Positions 1-7,442 of a stretch of 64,000 nt of DNA are shown one piece after another. The stretch comes from Clostridium formicaceticum (GTDB taxonomy: Bacteria > Bacillota > Clostridia > Peptostreptococcales > Natronincolaceae), in NCBI RefSeq assembly GCF_001854185.1, contig NZ_CP017603.1, forward strand, positions 1,860,001 to 1,924,000, given 5' to 3'. The notes beneath the pieces are model-generated. The model saw only the letters and a list, made by a program, of their open reading frames with translations, was not told the origin of the DNA and made no database searches. Made by a program: the position numbers and the translations under genes. The stretch's first letter is position 1. Every line of letters begins with the position of its first letter.

Positions 1-810
1 AATACTTCCATTCACATCGACTATAGCATGTTTCACAAAATCCGTCAAAAAATTTCCATTTATATCGACTATGGCAATTTTACCACTTTGATCTAGTAAA
101 CCATAGCCATTTGTAAAATCACCTACACCATCGTACTTACATTCAAACAATATTTTTCCGTCAAATCTTATATATCCATACTTATAAGAACTTCCTTCTT
201 TCTTCGAAACCATAAATACATTGCTTTGCTCTGAATAACATTGAATGTTATCATACTCAGCAGGTATAACTACTGTCCCGTCTCCTTTAATAGCCCCCCA
301 ATAACCATTCTTATTAACTAAAAATACTCCACCTTTTCCAGTGCTTCTTCCATTTACCATGTATATACCATCATAAAAATAATCTGTAACTAAATTTCCT
401 TTAGAGTCAATCAATGCTGATTTTATTGGCAAAGACGGATTATTCGAAGGAACACTAACAATTCCATATCTGCCATTATAAAAATCCACTGTTCCCAATT
501 CTTTTTTAAACTTTAATATTTCTCCCTTAGTGTCAATAGCACTATATTCTCTGCTATTTTCATCTTCGGTATATACTATTCCCACCCCATTATTAAAATT
601 ACCTGCACCATCATAAATAAATGGTGTTAATGGATTTCCTTCGTTATCCACATATCCCAGTAATCCATTAGAATTCATTGCAGTACGAAAACCGTCATAT
701 GATTTTCCAAGAATTTCATATTGATTTAAGTTATCTGTTGCATAACATAGATTAGTAGAAGTTAATAACAATAACATTGCTAAAATTAATATACTCATGT
801 TTTTTTTCAT
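1..810 (-). CDS. Secreted WG-repeat (KWG) protein, C-terminus beyond window
   Basis: The minus strand reads open from an ATG at 810 to the window edge (270 codons, no stop). Residues 1-25 form a signal peptide (MKKNMSILILAMLLLLTS, ending near LCYA). The rest is built of imperfect repeats of the WG type: units such as GYVDNEGN, ALIDSKGN, GAIKGDG, GYIRFDG and AIVDINGN recur every 40-50 residues, each followed by aromatic-rich YDG or YDN turns. WG-repeat proteins are usually exported and form beta-propeller-like surfaces. The substrate or partner cannot be read from sequence. No ribosome binding site lies directly before the ATG, because the decayed IscB element at 820-1770 sits there. A good GAAAGGAAGGG site lies on the far side of that element. 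The gene may therefore be poorly translated. The family call is firm and the function unknown. Confidence 0.8.
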   Translation of the reverse strand, partial: MKKNMSILILAMLLLLTSTNLCYATDNLNQYEILGKSYDGFRTAMNSNGLLGYVDNEGNPLTPFIYDGAGNFNNGVGIVYTEDENSREYSAIDTKGEILKFKKELGTVDFYNGRYGIVSVPSNNPSLPIKSALIDSKGNLVTDYFYDGIYMVNGRSTGKGGVFLVNKNGYWGAIKGDGTVVIPAEYDNIQCYSEQSNVFMVSKKEGSSYKYGYIRFDGKILFECKYDGVGDFTNGYGLLDQSGKIAIVDINGNFLTDFVKHAIVDVNGSI

Positions 811-870
811 AAACACTTGCCAGGAAACCACGATCCCTTTAGGGTCGTGGAGGAATGTCCTTGACGTTCC

Positions 871-1540
871 CTAACCTGACGTCCTCCTTTCCCATAGTAA
901 AGTTTTTCTTGTTTCTAACAACGCAATTTTCTTACAATTTAAACTACCCTTGTTTACCTTTGTACCATCTAGTTTTCTGATGTCAAAAAAACCACTACTA
1001 CGTCTACCAAATACAAAATATTCTTTCCCATGGTATTTTACTTTATCGAACAACCTAAAGCCTTTAACCTCAAATGGTGCTTGGTTAGGATTTTTGATAT
1101 AGGTAATATCTTTTGAATTTCTGCTACAATTCTAAAATGAGATTGTATTTTATGCTCAATACTAGGTGCTAACCATCCTTTTTTCTTTCTTTTAACGCTA
1201 TTATTAAACCTTACTTTCCTATACCTTAACCTATTTCTCCTAGTACGCCTGTTTTGTCTTCTAGTAGAAAGTAAGTCTACTATGTCAGTCCTTAATTCAA
1301 CTTCTGCTGAAAACAGTTCTTCTTTTTCTGTAGTAGAGCACTTATACCTATATGTTTGCTGCCTGCATCTACACCTAAGGCTATTTCTTGTGTATATCCA
1401 GAACTACCAAATAGCAACTGGATTGTAAATGGTGTTCTTTTAACTACTTTTGCTTTGCCTTGTTTTAATAGTTTTCTTGCTTTTCTTGGTTTGCATGGCA
1501 TTAATGGTTTGCCATGTTTGTTAATTACATAGACTAGCAT
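871..1540 (-). pseudogene. iscB: IscB RNA-guided nuclease remnant (frameshift plus internal deletion)
   Basis: IscB proteins are RuvC/HNH nucleases, ancestors of Cas9, guided by an omega-RNA. The minus strand starts with the PLMP domain (MLVYVINKHGKPLMPCKPRK) and RuvC-I (GVDAGSKHIGI). The frame breaks near 1334-1339, where about two extra bases sit in GCTCTACTACAG. The next frame continues the family sequence through the arginine-rich bridge helix (RRQNRRTRRNRLRYRK) and KKGWLAPSIEHKIQSH to about PISKI. The sequence then jumps directly to the C-terminal end (FRLFDKVKYHGKEYFVFGRR, then DIRKLDGTKVNKGS), so RuvC-II, HNH and RuvC-III are missing. About 185 codons are left of the 400 or more usual for the family. 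Cleavage activity is impossible as it stands. Confidence 0.88.
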
Positions 1541-1770
1541 TTAGTCCATCTCCTTTCAGAGTGAGTAGCCATAGACAATGTTATAAAGGCTTGTTAGGTA
1601 TAGCACACTATTCCTACCCATCAGAATTGTTTAATACTATACGATAGTGCTACAGACTTGGCTAAATATCCGTAGGTATCATGACCCAAATAACGTAGTT
1701 CTCGAAGAACTTAGTCTAATCAATAAGAGCTTTTACAAGCTCCGAACCTTTAGGTTCGTGGTTTATTGAC
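1541..1770 (-). ncRNA. HEARO / omega-RNA of the IscB element
   Basis: In IscB elements the guide RNA is encoded directly 5' of the iscB start. Here that place holds about 230 bases without a long reading frame and with several stems. One is the 5' hairpin at 1743-1758 (CGAACCT/AGGTTCG). Others can be drawn from GAGCTTGTAAAAGCTC near 1725-1740 and TTCTCGAAGAA near 1695. An SD-like AAAGGAG precedes the iscB ATG. Position, length and structure fit the HEARO RNA family. I assign it by context and have not folded it or matched it to a covariance model. The 5' boundary, next to the guide segment, is uncertain. Confidence 0.6.
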
Positions 1771-1828
1771 ATTTACAATCCCTTCCTTTCACTTATTTAG
1801 AACAGCCTGCACATTCCATAATATGTAA

Positions 1829-1834
1829 ATTATA
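1829..1834 (-). promoter_or_regulatory. Candidate -10 box, original promoter of the WG-repeat gene
   Basis: TATAAT on the minus strand lies about 45 bases before a strong ribosome binding site (GAAAGGAAGGG, about 1778-1788 on the minus strand). It probably served the WG-repeat gene before the IscB element inserted between site and start codon. No convincing -35 box is visible. Confidence 0.35.
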
Positions 1835-1888
1835 TCACAATATTCACATTTATAGGTTACATATACATTACATTTTGTATGTCTCTTT

Positions 1889-1946
1889 TCAACTAATCCC
1901 TAAATACCGTTTTACTATAGTTAAGACGAATTTTGGGATTAGTTGA
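1889..1946. repeat. 12-bp perfect inverted repeat with 34-base loop
   Basis: TCAACTAATCCC (1889-1900) pairs with GGGATTAGTTGA (1935-1946). It lies in the gene-free stretch 1771-2303. It has no T-run and no reading frame inside, so it is not an obvious terminator. It could be the end of a small decayed element or a protein-binding site. Confidence 0.45.
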
Positions 1947-2303
1947 GGTTGTGCAACATGTAAGGTTTTTGTGATAATGAAATTTCATGACACAAAACTA
2001 CTGTTTTCATATTTTGAGATGTTACAAAAGTATAGCTAGTCTTTTTGAGATAGATTTATGGCTGTTTATTTCATTAGTCGTTGCCGTATACCATTAACAT
2101 TTCATGAAAATCTGTACTTACTTATTTGTTCGTGTAAATATGCTATAATTATGTGAATATTTGAAAAAGGAGGGGTTTCATTGAAGAGAAACTGGGAACG
2201 CACCCCTTAGTATATTAAAATTGATAGGCTTGTATCTTATATATAATGTATATTTTTTTACAAATAGGTCAAAATTCATACAAGTAGATAAAAGCCAATT
2301 TGC
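1947..2303. other. Non-coding stretch between IscB element and ileS leader
   Basis: No gene of normal size is visible. A TATAAT at 2145-2150 is followed by a strong SD (AAGGAGGGG at 2167-2175) and a TTG-started frame of only nine codons (2181-2210). The same bases can fold as a stem (GTTTC/GAAAC inside AGGGG/CCCCT), so this may be a structured transcript and not a gene. Nothing else stands out. Confidence 0.4.
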
Positions 2304-2333
2304 TTGACTTTTATAGAGAACTAATTATATAAT
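2304..2333 (+). promoter_or_regulatory. Promoter of the ileS T-box transcript
   Basis: TTGACT (2304-2309), an 18-bp spacer and TATAAT (2328-2333). It lies directly before the T-box leader, and a small hairpin AAAGGTTT/AAACCTTT follows the expected start site. Confidence 0.65.
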
Positions 2334-2394
2334 GTATTTTAAAGGTTTACCAAAACCTTTAAAGATGAATATAAACAAATATTTTCATAAATAA

Positions 2395-2633
2395 TTGCTA
2401 TGAAGAGGACAGTAGTAAAGAGTTAGCGTTTACAGAGAGATAATCATGTGGTGAGAGATTATTACGGAGCTTTTTATGAAAATCACCTTGGAGCAGAGGG
2501 CCTGAAACAGTAGTAAGGTCTTCCGTAGACATACGTTATCATGTGTTAGAGTGACAAGGTGAAGGGACACTTACCTTGTAAGAAGGGTGGTACCGCGGTT
2601 TATTCGCCCCTAGAGTATTCTAGGGGCTTTTTT
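2395..2633 (+). promoter_or_regulatory. T-box leader controlling ileS (isoleucine)
   Basis: The leader has Stem I features beginning with GAAGAGGACAGTAGTAAAG, a specifier region GAAAATCACC in which ATC (2482-2484) is an Ile codon, the conserved T-box sequence AGGGTGGTACCGCGG (2584-2598) and an intrinsic terminator. The terminator stem is GCCCCTAGA/TCTAGGGGC (2606-2627) followed by six T. Uncharged tRNA-Ile is expected to pair with the specifier and with TGGT in the T-box, favouring the antiterminator so that ileS is transcribed when isoleucyl-tRNA is scarce. Confidence 0.93.
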
Positions 2634-2681
2634 ATATTTTTGGCGCAATTTTGAATGTAGCTTAGAAAGGATGGGAAAACA

Positions 2682-5600
2682 ATGAAAGGATTTAAATCTT
2701 TATCTAATGTTCCTGTAGCTGAAAGAGAAAAGGCTGTAGCTGAATTATGGGATAAAAACGAAATTCTCGATAAAAGTATTACAAATCGTGAGGGAGCAAA
2801 GTCTTTTGTGTTTTTTGAAGGACCGCCAACAGCCAATGGTAGACCGGGAATTCATCACGTTATTTCAAGAACATTAAAAGATTCAGTATGTAGATACCAT
2901 ACAATGGTAGGAGAACAAGTAAAGAGAAAGGCTGGGTGGGATACCCATGGTTTGCCGGTAGAAATTGAAGTAGAAAAGCAGTTGAAGCTTTCTAGTAAGG
3001 TAGAAATCGAAAACTATGGTATTGCAGCTTTTAATGAAAAATGTAGAGAGTCTGTTTTTTCCTATGAGAAACAGTGGAGGGAAATGACCAGAAGAATGGG
3101 TTATTCCATTGACTTAGACAATCCCTATATTACTTTAGACAATAACTATATCGAATCTGTATGGTGGATTTTAGATAAGTTCTTTAAAGAAGGCTATATT
3201 TATGAAGGACATAAAATTCTACCTTATTGTCCGAGATGTGGAACAGGTTTGGCTTCTCATGAGGTTTCTCAAGGATATAAAGAAATTAAATCCAATACAG
3301 TCATTGTTCCTATGAAAAGAAAAGATGCTGAAGAGTATTTCTTAGTATGGACAACTACCCCTTGGACATTGGCTTCTAACGTAGCTTTAGCAGTGCATCC
3401 TGAAGTAACCTATGTAAAGGTAAAGCACAATGATAAGGTATATATTGTAGCAAAAGCTTTGGCTTCTAAGGTCATCGGTGATGAATATGAAGTCATAGAA
3501 GAAGTAAAGGGTCAAGATTTAGAATATATAGAGTACGAACAACTGATGCCTTTTGTCAAGCCAGATAAAAAAGCTTTCTTTGTTACTGTAGCTGATTATG
3601 TAACAACAGAAGACGGTACTGGAATTGTTCACATTGCACCTGCCTTTGGTGAAGATGACTACCAGGTAGGTAGAAGATATGATCTTCCTGTATTACAGCC
3701 CGTAAGTGAAGAAGGAAAATACACCACCACGCCTTGGGAGGGTCAATTTGTTATTGATGCTGATGTTGACATTATCAAATGGCTTCACGGAGAAGGAAAG
3801 CTATTTAAAAAGGAAAAGATGGATCATAATTATCCTCACTGCTGGCGTTGTTCAACACCACTGCTTTACTATGGAAAGCCAAGCTGGTACATTGAAATGA
3901 CCAAGCTAAAGGATCAATTGATCGAAAACAACAATAGTGTCAACTGGTATCCCGATTATGTGGGGGAAAAGCGTTTTGGTAACTGGCTAGAAAACTTGAA
4001 TGATTGGGCATTATCTAGAAATCGTTATTGGGGAACACCATTAAACATTTGGCGTTGTGAATGTGGCAGCACTACCTCTGTAGGTTCAAGAAAAGAACTA
4101 ATAGAAAGAGCCATTGAAAATCTTGACGAAACAGTAGAACTTCATAGACCTCATGTAGATGATATCCACTTAAAGTGTCAGGATTGTGGTGGTACGATGA
4201 CGAGGGTAACGGAAGTAATAGACTGTTGGTTTGACAGCGGAGCCATGCCTTTTGCACAACATCACTATCCTTTTGAAAACAAAGAAAACTTTGATACACT
4301 ATTCCCAGCAGACTTTATCTGTGAAGGAATCGACCAAACAAGAGGATGGTTCTATTCGTTACTGGCAATTTCTACCTTTGTTATGGGAAGAGCACCTTAT
4401 AAAAATGTATTGGTAAATGATTTGATCTTAGATAAAAATGGTCAAAAAATGTCAAAATCTAAGGGAAATACGGTAGACCCCTTTGATTTATTTGATAAGT
4501 ATGGTGCAGATGCTCTAAGATGGTATTTATTGCATGTATCACCGGCTTGGACACCTACACGATTTGACATTGAAGGGTTAAAAGAAGTACAAAGTAAGTT
4601 CTTTACTACTATTGAAAATGTATATGCCTTTTTTACTTTGTATGCCAATACAGATGAGATTAATCCTAAGGATTTCTTTATTGCGTATAAAGAACGTCCA
4701 GAGTTGGATCGATGGATTTTATCAAAATACAACAGTCTTGTAAAGGAAGTAAGGGCTGATATGGAGGCATATGACCTGACAAAGGCTGTGAGAAAGATTC
4801 AGGAGTTTGTGAATGAAGACCTTTCAAATTGGTACATTAGAAGAGCTAGAAGACGTTTCTGGGCTACAGAGCTAACCAATGATAAAAAGGCAGTTTATAA
4901 TACAACTTTTGAAATTCTTGTAGGAGTGTCTAAGTTAGTGGCACCTTTTGCTCCCTTCTTATCAGATGAAATGCATGAGAAGTTGACAGGAGAGTTATCT
5001 GTTCACCTTGCAGACTATCCTGTAGCAGACGCTGCGCTGATCGACAAAGAAGTAGAGGAAAAGATGGACCTGGTAAGGGACTTAGTAGGATTAGGCAGAG
5101 CTGCAAGAGCACAGTCTAAGATGAAAGTACGTCAACCGCTGCAAAAAATATTGGTGGATGGTAAGTATGAGACCTTAATTGCTGACCTTGTACCATTAAT
5201 CCAAGAAGAATTAAATGTCAAGGAAGTTCACTTTGAAAAGAATTTAAAGGATTTTATGGACTTTAGTCTAAAGCCAAACTTTAGAGTAGCAGGGCCTGAA
5301 TTAGGAAGTAAAATCAAAGCCTTCGGTAAAGCTCTTGGAAATCTAGATGCATCTGTTGTTGTACCGAAATTAGAAGCAGGTGAGAAGGTAGACTTAGAGC
5401 TTGAGGGAGAAAATTTTGAGGTTGGTAAGGATTATGTAATGATCAACATTTCTGCGAAGGAAGGTTTTACAGTGGAAATGGAAAATAATCTATTTGTTAT
5501 TTTAGACACCACCTTAACTCAAGAACTCATTGATGAAGGTTTTGCCCGTGAGTTCGTTTCTAAAGTGCAGCAGATGAGAAAAAATAGCGGCTTCGAAGTA

Positions 5601-5786
5601 GCGGACAATATCAAAATCTACTTTAATGGAGATGACGAAATCACCAAGGCAGTGGAGCTTTACAAGTCTTATATCATGCAGGAAACCTTAGCAGTAACCA
5701 TTGACAGTGTTGAAGATAATGACTTAGAAAAACAAAACTTAAATGATCATGATACTGGCATAAAAATTGAAAAGGTAGAAGCTTAA
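2682..5786 (+). CDS. ileS: Isoleucyl-tRNA synthetase, IleS2 type
   Basis: It charges tRNA-Ile with isoleucine in the cytoplasm. At 1034 residues it is of the long IleS2 class, the same architecture as the Thermus enzyme, and not the roughly 920-residue IleS1. The Rossmann entry reads FFEGPPTANGRPGIHHV. The position that normally holds HxGH is G56-I57-H58-H59, a swapped motif. KMSKS is at 589-593. A CPRCG zinc knuckle is near residue 183, followed by the CP1 editing domain (VWTTTPWTLASN), an anticodon-binding domain with RWILSKYNS, and a long C-terminal part. An SD AGAAAGGATGGG precedes the ATG. The gene is monocistronic behind an Ile T-box and ends in a strong terminator. Whether a second ileS exists elsewhere cannot be seen here. 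Confidence 0.97.
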   Translation: MKGFKSLSNVPVAEREKAVAELWDKNEILDKSITNREGAKSFVFFEGPPTANGRPGIHHVISRTLKDSVCRYHTMVGEQVKRKAGWDTHGLPVEIEVEKQLKLSSKVEIENYGIAAFNEKCRESVFSYEKQWREMTRRMGYSIDLDNPYITLDNNYIESVWWILDKFFKEGYIYEGHKILPYCPRCGTGLASHEVSQGYKEIKSNTVIVPMKRKDAEEYFLVWTTTPWTLASNVALAVHPEVTYVKVKHNDKVYIVAKALASKVIGDEYEVIEEVKGQDLEYIEYEQLMPFVKPDKKAFFVTVADYVTTEDGTGIVHIAPAFGEDDYQVGRRYDLPVLQPVSEEGKYTTTPWEGQFVIDADVDIIKWLHGEGKLFKKEKMDHNYPHCWRCSTPLLYYGKPSWYIEMTKLKDQLIENNNSVNWYPDYVGEKRFGNWLENLNDWALSRNRYWGTPLNIWRCECGSTTSVGSRKELIERAIENLDETVELHRPHVDDIHLKCQDCGGTMTRVTEVIDCWFDSGAMPFAQHHYPFENKENFDTLFPADFICEGIDQTRGWFYSLLAISTFVMGRAPYKNVLVNDLILDKNGQKMSKSKGNTVDPFDLFDKYGADALRWYLLHVSPAWTPTRFDIEGLKEVQSKFFTTIENVYAFFTLYANTDEINPKDFFIAYKERPELDRWILSKYNSLVKEVRADMEAYDLTKAVRKIQEFVNEDLSNWYIRRARRRFWATELTNDKKAVYNTTFEILVGVSKLVAPFAPFLSDEMHEKLTGELSVHLADYPVADAALIDKEVEEKMDLVRDLVGLGRAARAQSKMKVRQPLQKILVDGKYETLIADLVPLIQEELNVKEVHFEKNLKDFMDFSLKPNFRVAGPELGSKIKAFGKALGNLDASVVVPKLEAGEKVDLELEGENFEVGKDYVMINISAKEGFTVEMENNLFVILDTTLTQELIDEGFAREFVSKVQQMRKNSGFEVADNIKIYFNGDDEITKAVELYKSYIMQETLAVTIDSVEDNDLEKQNLNDHDTGIKIEKVEA

Positions 5787-5796
5787 ATACACCTTA

Positions 5797-5832
5797 ACAT
5801 CTCCAGATAATTATTATCTGGAGATGTTTTTA
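5797..5832 (+). terminator. ileS terminator
   Basis: A perfect 14-bp stem (5797-5810 with 5814-5827), three-base loop and T-run. Confidence 0.9.
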
Positions 5833-5914
5833 TATAATCTTAGAGAGAAATTTCTACACCAATGAAATAAGTATAAATAAAAGTGGGTATGTTAAAAGCA
5901 GGAGGTGTATTATA

Positions 5915-6742
5915 ATGAAGAAACTTTTTCTATGGGTGCTGTGTTTATGCATAGGTATAGGCATGATAGGCTGCCAGCCTGAAGAGGAACAAACCCCACC
6001 ACCACAGCAGCAGGAGGATCCAGTTGAAACCCCTGAGGAGGACCCAAATGTACATAGGGATATTAAGGAAGATCTACGGGATAGAATGCGAATTGTAGAG
6101 GAAGATACTGTCCCTTCGGCTGTTAAAGAATGGTTTCAGCAATTTGGCAATGAAGAGGGTGCTTATGTTTATCAACATCCAGATGCTACCTATATAAGAA
6201 TTAATGCTGGAGAAAGACCTACAGGAGGCTATGGTATCATTGTAGAAGATTATCTAGAAGAAGAGTATCCAAGAGTAATCTTAGTAGATATGATGATGCC
6301 GGATGATGAGGATGTGGTTACCCAAGCCATTGCTTATCCTTCTATCACCCTACAAATTGATACAGATATGGTATCTGAATATGAAGTTAGAACAATGGAT
6401 GGTGAAACCTTTCCTACAGAAAGCAAATTGGTTCATGCCGTACTAGAGCTGCCAGAAGAAGGGGAAGAAATTAATAACCCTGTGGAAATAAGAGGAAGGA
6501 TTATTGCCTTTGAAGGAAGTTTTATTGTGCGTATCTTGGATGATGAGGATGAATTAATTCATGAAGAACATTTACAAGCGGACGCAGGAGGACCCTATTG
6601 GGGAAATTTCAGAGACGAAGTGAGATACCCTGTTACTGACGCAGAAAAAGGAAGGGTAGAGATTGGAGAATACAGCGCCAAAGATGGGGAATATATAATG
6701 CGAGAACAGGTGTCTGTAAGATTTAAGAATAATGAAGAGTAA
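5915..6742 (+). CDS. Lipoprotein with PrcB-like and Gmad2 immunoglobulin-like domains
   Basis: It is a 275-residue exported lipoprotein. A hydrophobic signal (MKKLFLWVLCLCIGIGM) ends in the lipobox IGC with Cys20, followed by a Pro/Glu/Gln linker (residues 23-50). A central domain (about 60-150) contains YIRINAGERPTGGYGI, the signature of the PrcB C-terminal family. The C-terminal 100 residues (LVHAVLELPEEGEEINNPVE, then RGRIIAFEGSFIVRI) match the Gmad2 fold, often found on spore- or envelope-associated proteins. The protein is strongly acidic. An SD GGAGGTG sits 8 bases before the ATG. The gene stands alone between two terminators. The role is unknown; an extracytoplasmic binding or protease-partner role is inference. 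Confidence 0.8.
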   Translation: MKKLFLWVLCLCIGIGMIGCQPEEEQTPPPQQQEDPVETPEEDPNVHRDIKEDLRDRMRIVEEDTVPSAVKEWFQQFGNEEGAYVYQHPDATYIRINAGERPTGGYGIIVEDYLEEEYPRVILVDMMMPDDEDVVTQAIAYPSITLQIDTDMVSEYEVRTMDGETFPTESKLVHAVLELPEEGEEINNPVEIRGRIIAFEGSFIVRILDDEDELIHEEHLQADAGGPYWGNFRDEVRYPVTDAEKGRVEIGEYSAKDGEYIMREQVSVRFKNNEE

Positions 6743-6778
6743 AAAAGATGGCCTCTGTCAAAAGGCCATCTTTTTTTT
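6741..6778. terminator. Bidirectional terminator
   Basis: AAAGATGGCCT/AGGCCATCTTT stem flanked by A- and T-runs between two convergent genes. Confidence 0.88.
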
Positions 6779-7256
6779 AAATAAACAATTGCATGTCCGA
6801 TGCCAAAGCATCCTCTAAGTAAGTTTTTGCATCTACGATTTCTAATTCAGGAATTAACTCTTCCTTTTTTAATCCCATAATTTCTACAGATAGCTTGCAG
6901 CCATAAAAACGCACTCCTTTTTTTATAGCACCATTTAAAAAATCTATTAATCGTGGGGCTTTGTCATCCTCCATCATTTCCAGTAACATTTGCTTACCAA
7001 TCCCACTGAAATTCATTTTAGAGAGGGGAAGTTCTTCGGGCCCTTTAGGCGTCATCATACTAAACATTTTTTCGTAGGTGGTTTTATCCTCTAAGGTCAT
7101 CTTTTCAGGGTCCCGTAACAAGAATAGCCCCCAAAAAGCAAAAAATAACGTTACTTCAACCTCCATCTCCCGTGCAGCATTAGCGATGATTAACGCTGAT
7201 AAAGCTTTATCGTATTCTCCACTGAACATGAGCAAATTTATCTTTTTGTTTTCCAA
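6777..7256 (-). CDS. DsrE/DsrF-like family protein
   Basis: It is a small cytoplasmic protein of about 159 residues of the DsrE/DsrE2 sulfur-relay fold. The start KINLLMFSGEYDKALSALII and NAAREMEVEVTLFFAFWGLF are typical: a beta strand with a small-residue turn, then an Ala-rich helix. The C-terminal half has GVRFYGCKLSVEIMG, which places a cysteine where family members carry their persulfide or ligand cysteine. A TTG at 7256 is preceded at good distance by CAGGTG. A GTG at 7265 is the alternative and overlaps that site. A cysteine desulfurase gene lies next upstream on the same strand but is separated by a terminator, so sulfur transfer between them is only suggestive. Confidence 0.8.
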   Translation of the reverse strand: MENKKINLLMFSGEYDKALSALIIANAAREMEVEVTLFFAFWGLFLLRDPEKMTLEDKTTYEKMFSMMTPKGPEELPLSKMNFSGIGKQMLLEMMEDDKAPRLIDFLNGAIKKGVRFYGCKLSVEIMGLKKEELIPELEIVDAKTYLEDALASDMQLFI

Positions 7257-7294
7257 ATAAAGCACCTGCCTTTCTATATAATTTCACAAACCCT

Positions 7295-7333
7295 AAGATC
7301 CTCCGACTCCGCTTTGCTCCCCTCAGGATGACA
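7295..7333. repeat. GATCCTCCGACTC...CAGGATGAC repeat-like segment
   Basis: The segment has the look of a widespread intergenic repeat in clostridia (AGATCCT ... AGGATGACA, imperfectly self-complementary, locally GC-rich). Only one copy occurs in this window, so the call needs the genome. Confidence 0.35.
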
Positions 7334-7410
7334 AATTATGGCTTAAGTCAACGCTAATGATATGCTATTTTAGTGTAACCACTTTTCCTTATCAAAAACC
7401 TTATCCATAG

Positions 7411-7442
7411 AAAAAACCATGTAATGAATACCACATGGTTTT
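7411..7442 (-). terminator. Terminator of the cysteine desulfurase gene
   Basis: On the minus strand the stem AAAACCATGT/ACATGGTTTT is followed by TTTTTT directly after the stop codon. Confidence 0.8.

Larger units (their letters stand above)
820..1770 (-). mobile_element. Decayed IscB/HEARO element (IS200/IS605 superfamily)
   Basis: A unit of about 950 bp with the layout of an IscB element on the minus strand: 5' hairpin (stem 1743-1749/1752-1758), a non-coding omega-RNA region, a broken iscB gene (1540-871), and a 3' hairpin (828-850, arms CCACGA and TCGTGG). The two end hairpins resemble each other: both contain CCACGA and a CCTAAAGG core. There are no terminal inverted repeats and no visible target duplication, as expected for this superfamily. 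Exact ends are uncertain by 10-20 bp. No TnpA transposase is present, so the element could move only in trans and is now defective. Confidence 0.75.

Noticed and set aside
2181-2210. Nine-codon TTG-started frame with a strong Shine-Dalgarno before ileS as a leader peptide gene
   Set aside because: It ends well before the ileS promoter, so it cannot attenuate ileS; the same bases form a hairpin. Kept only as a note.
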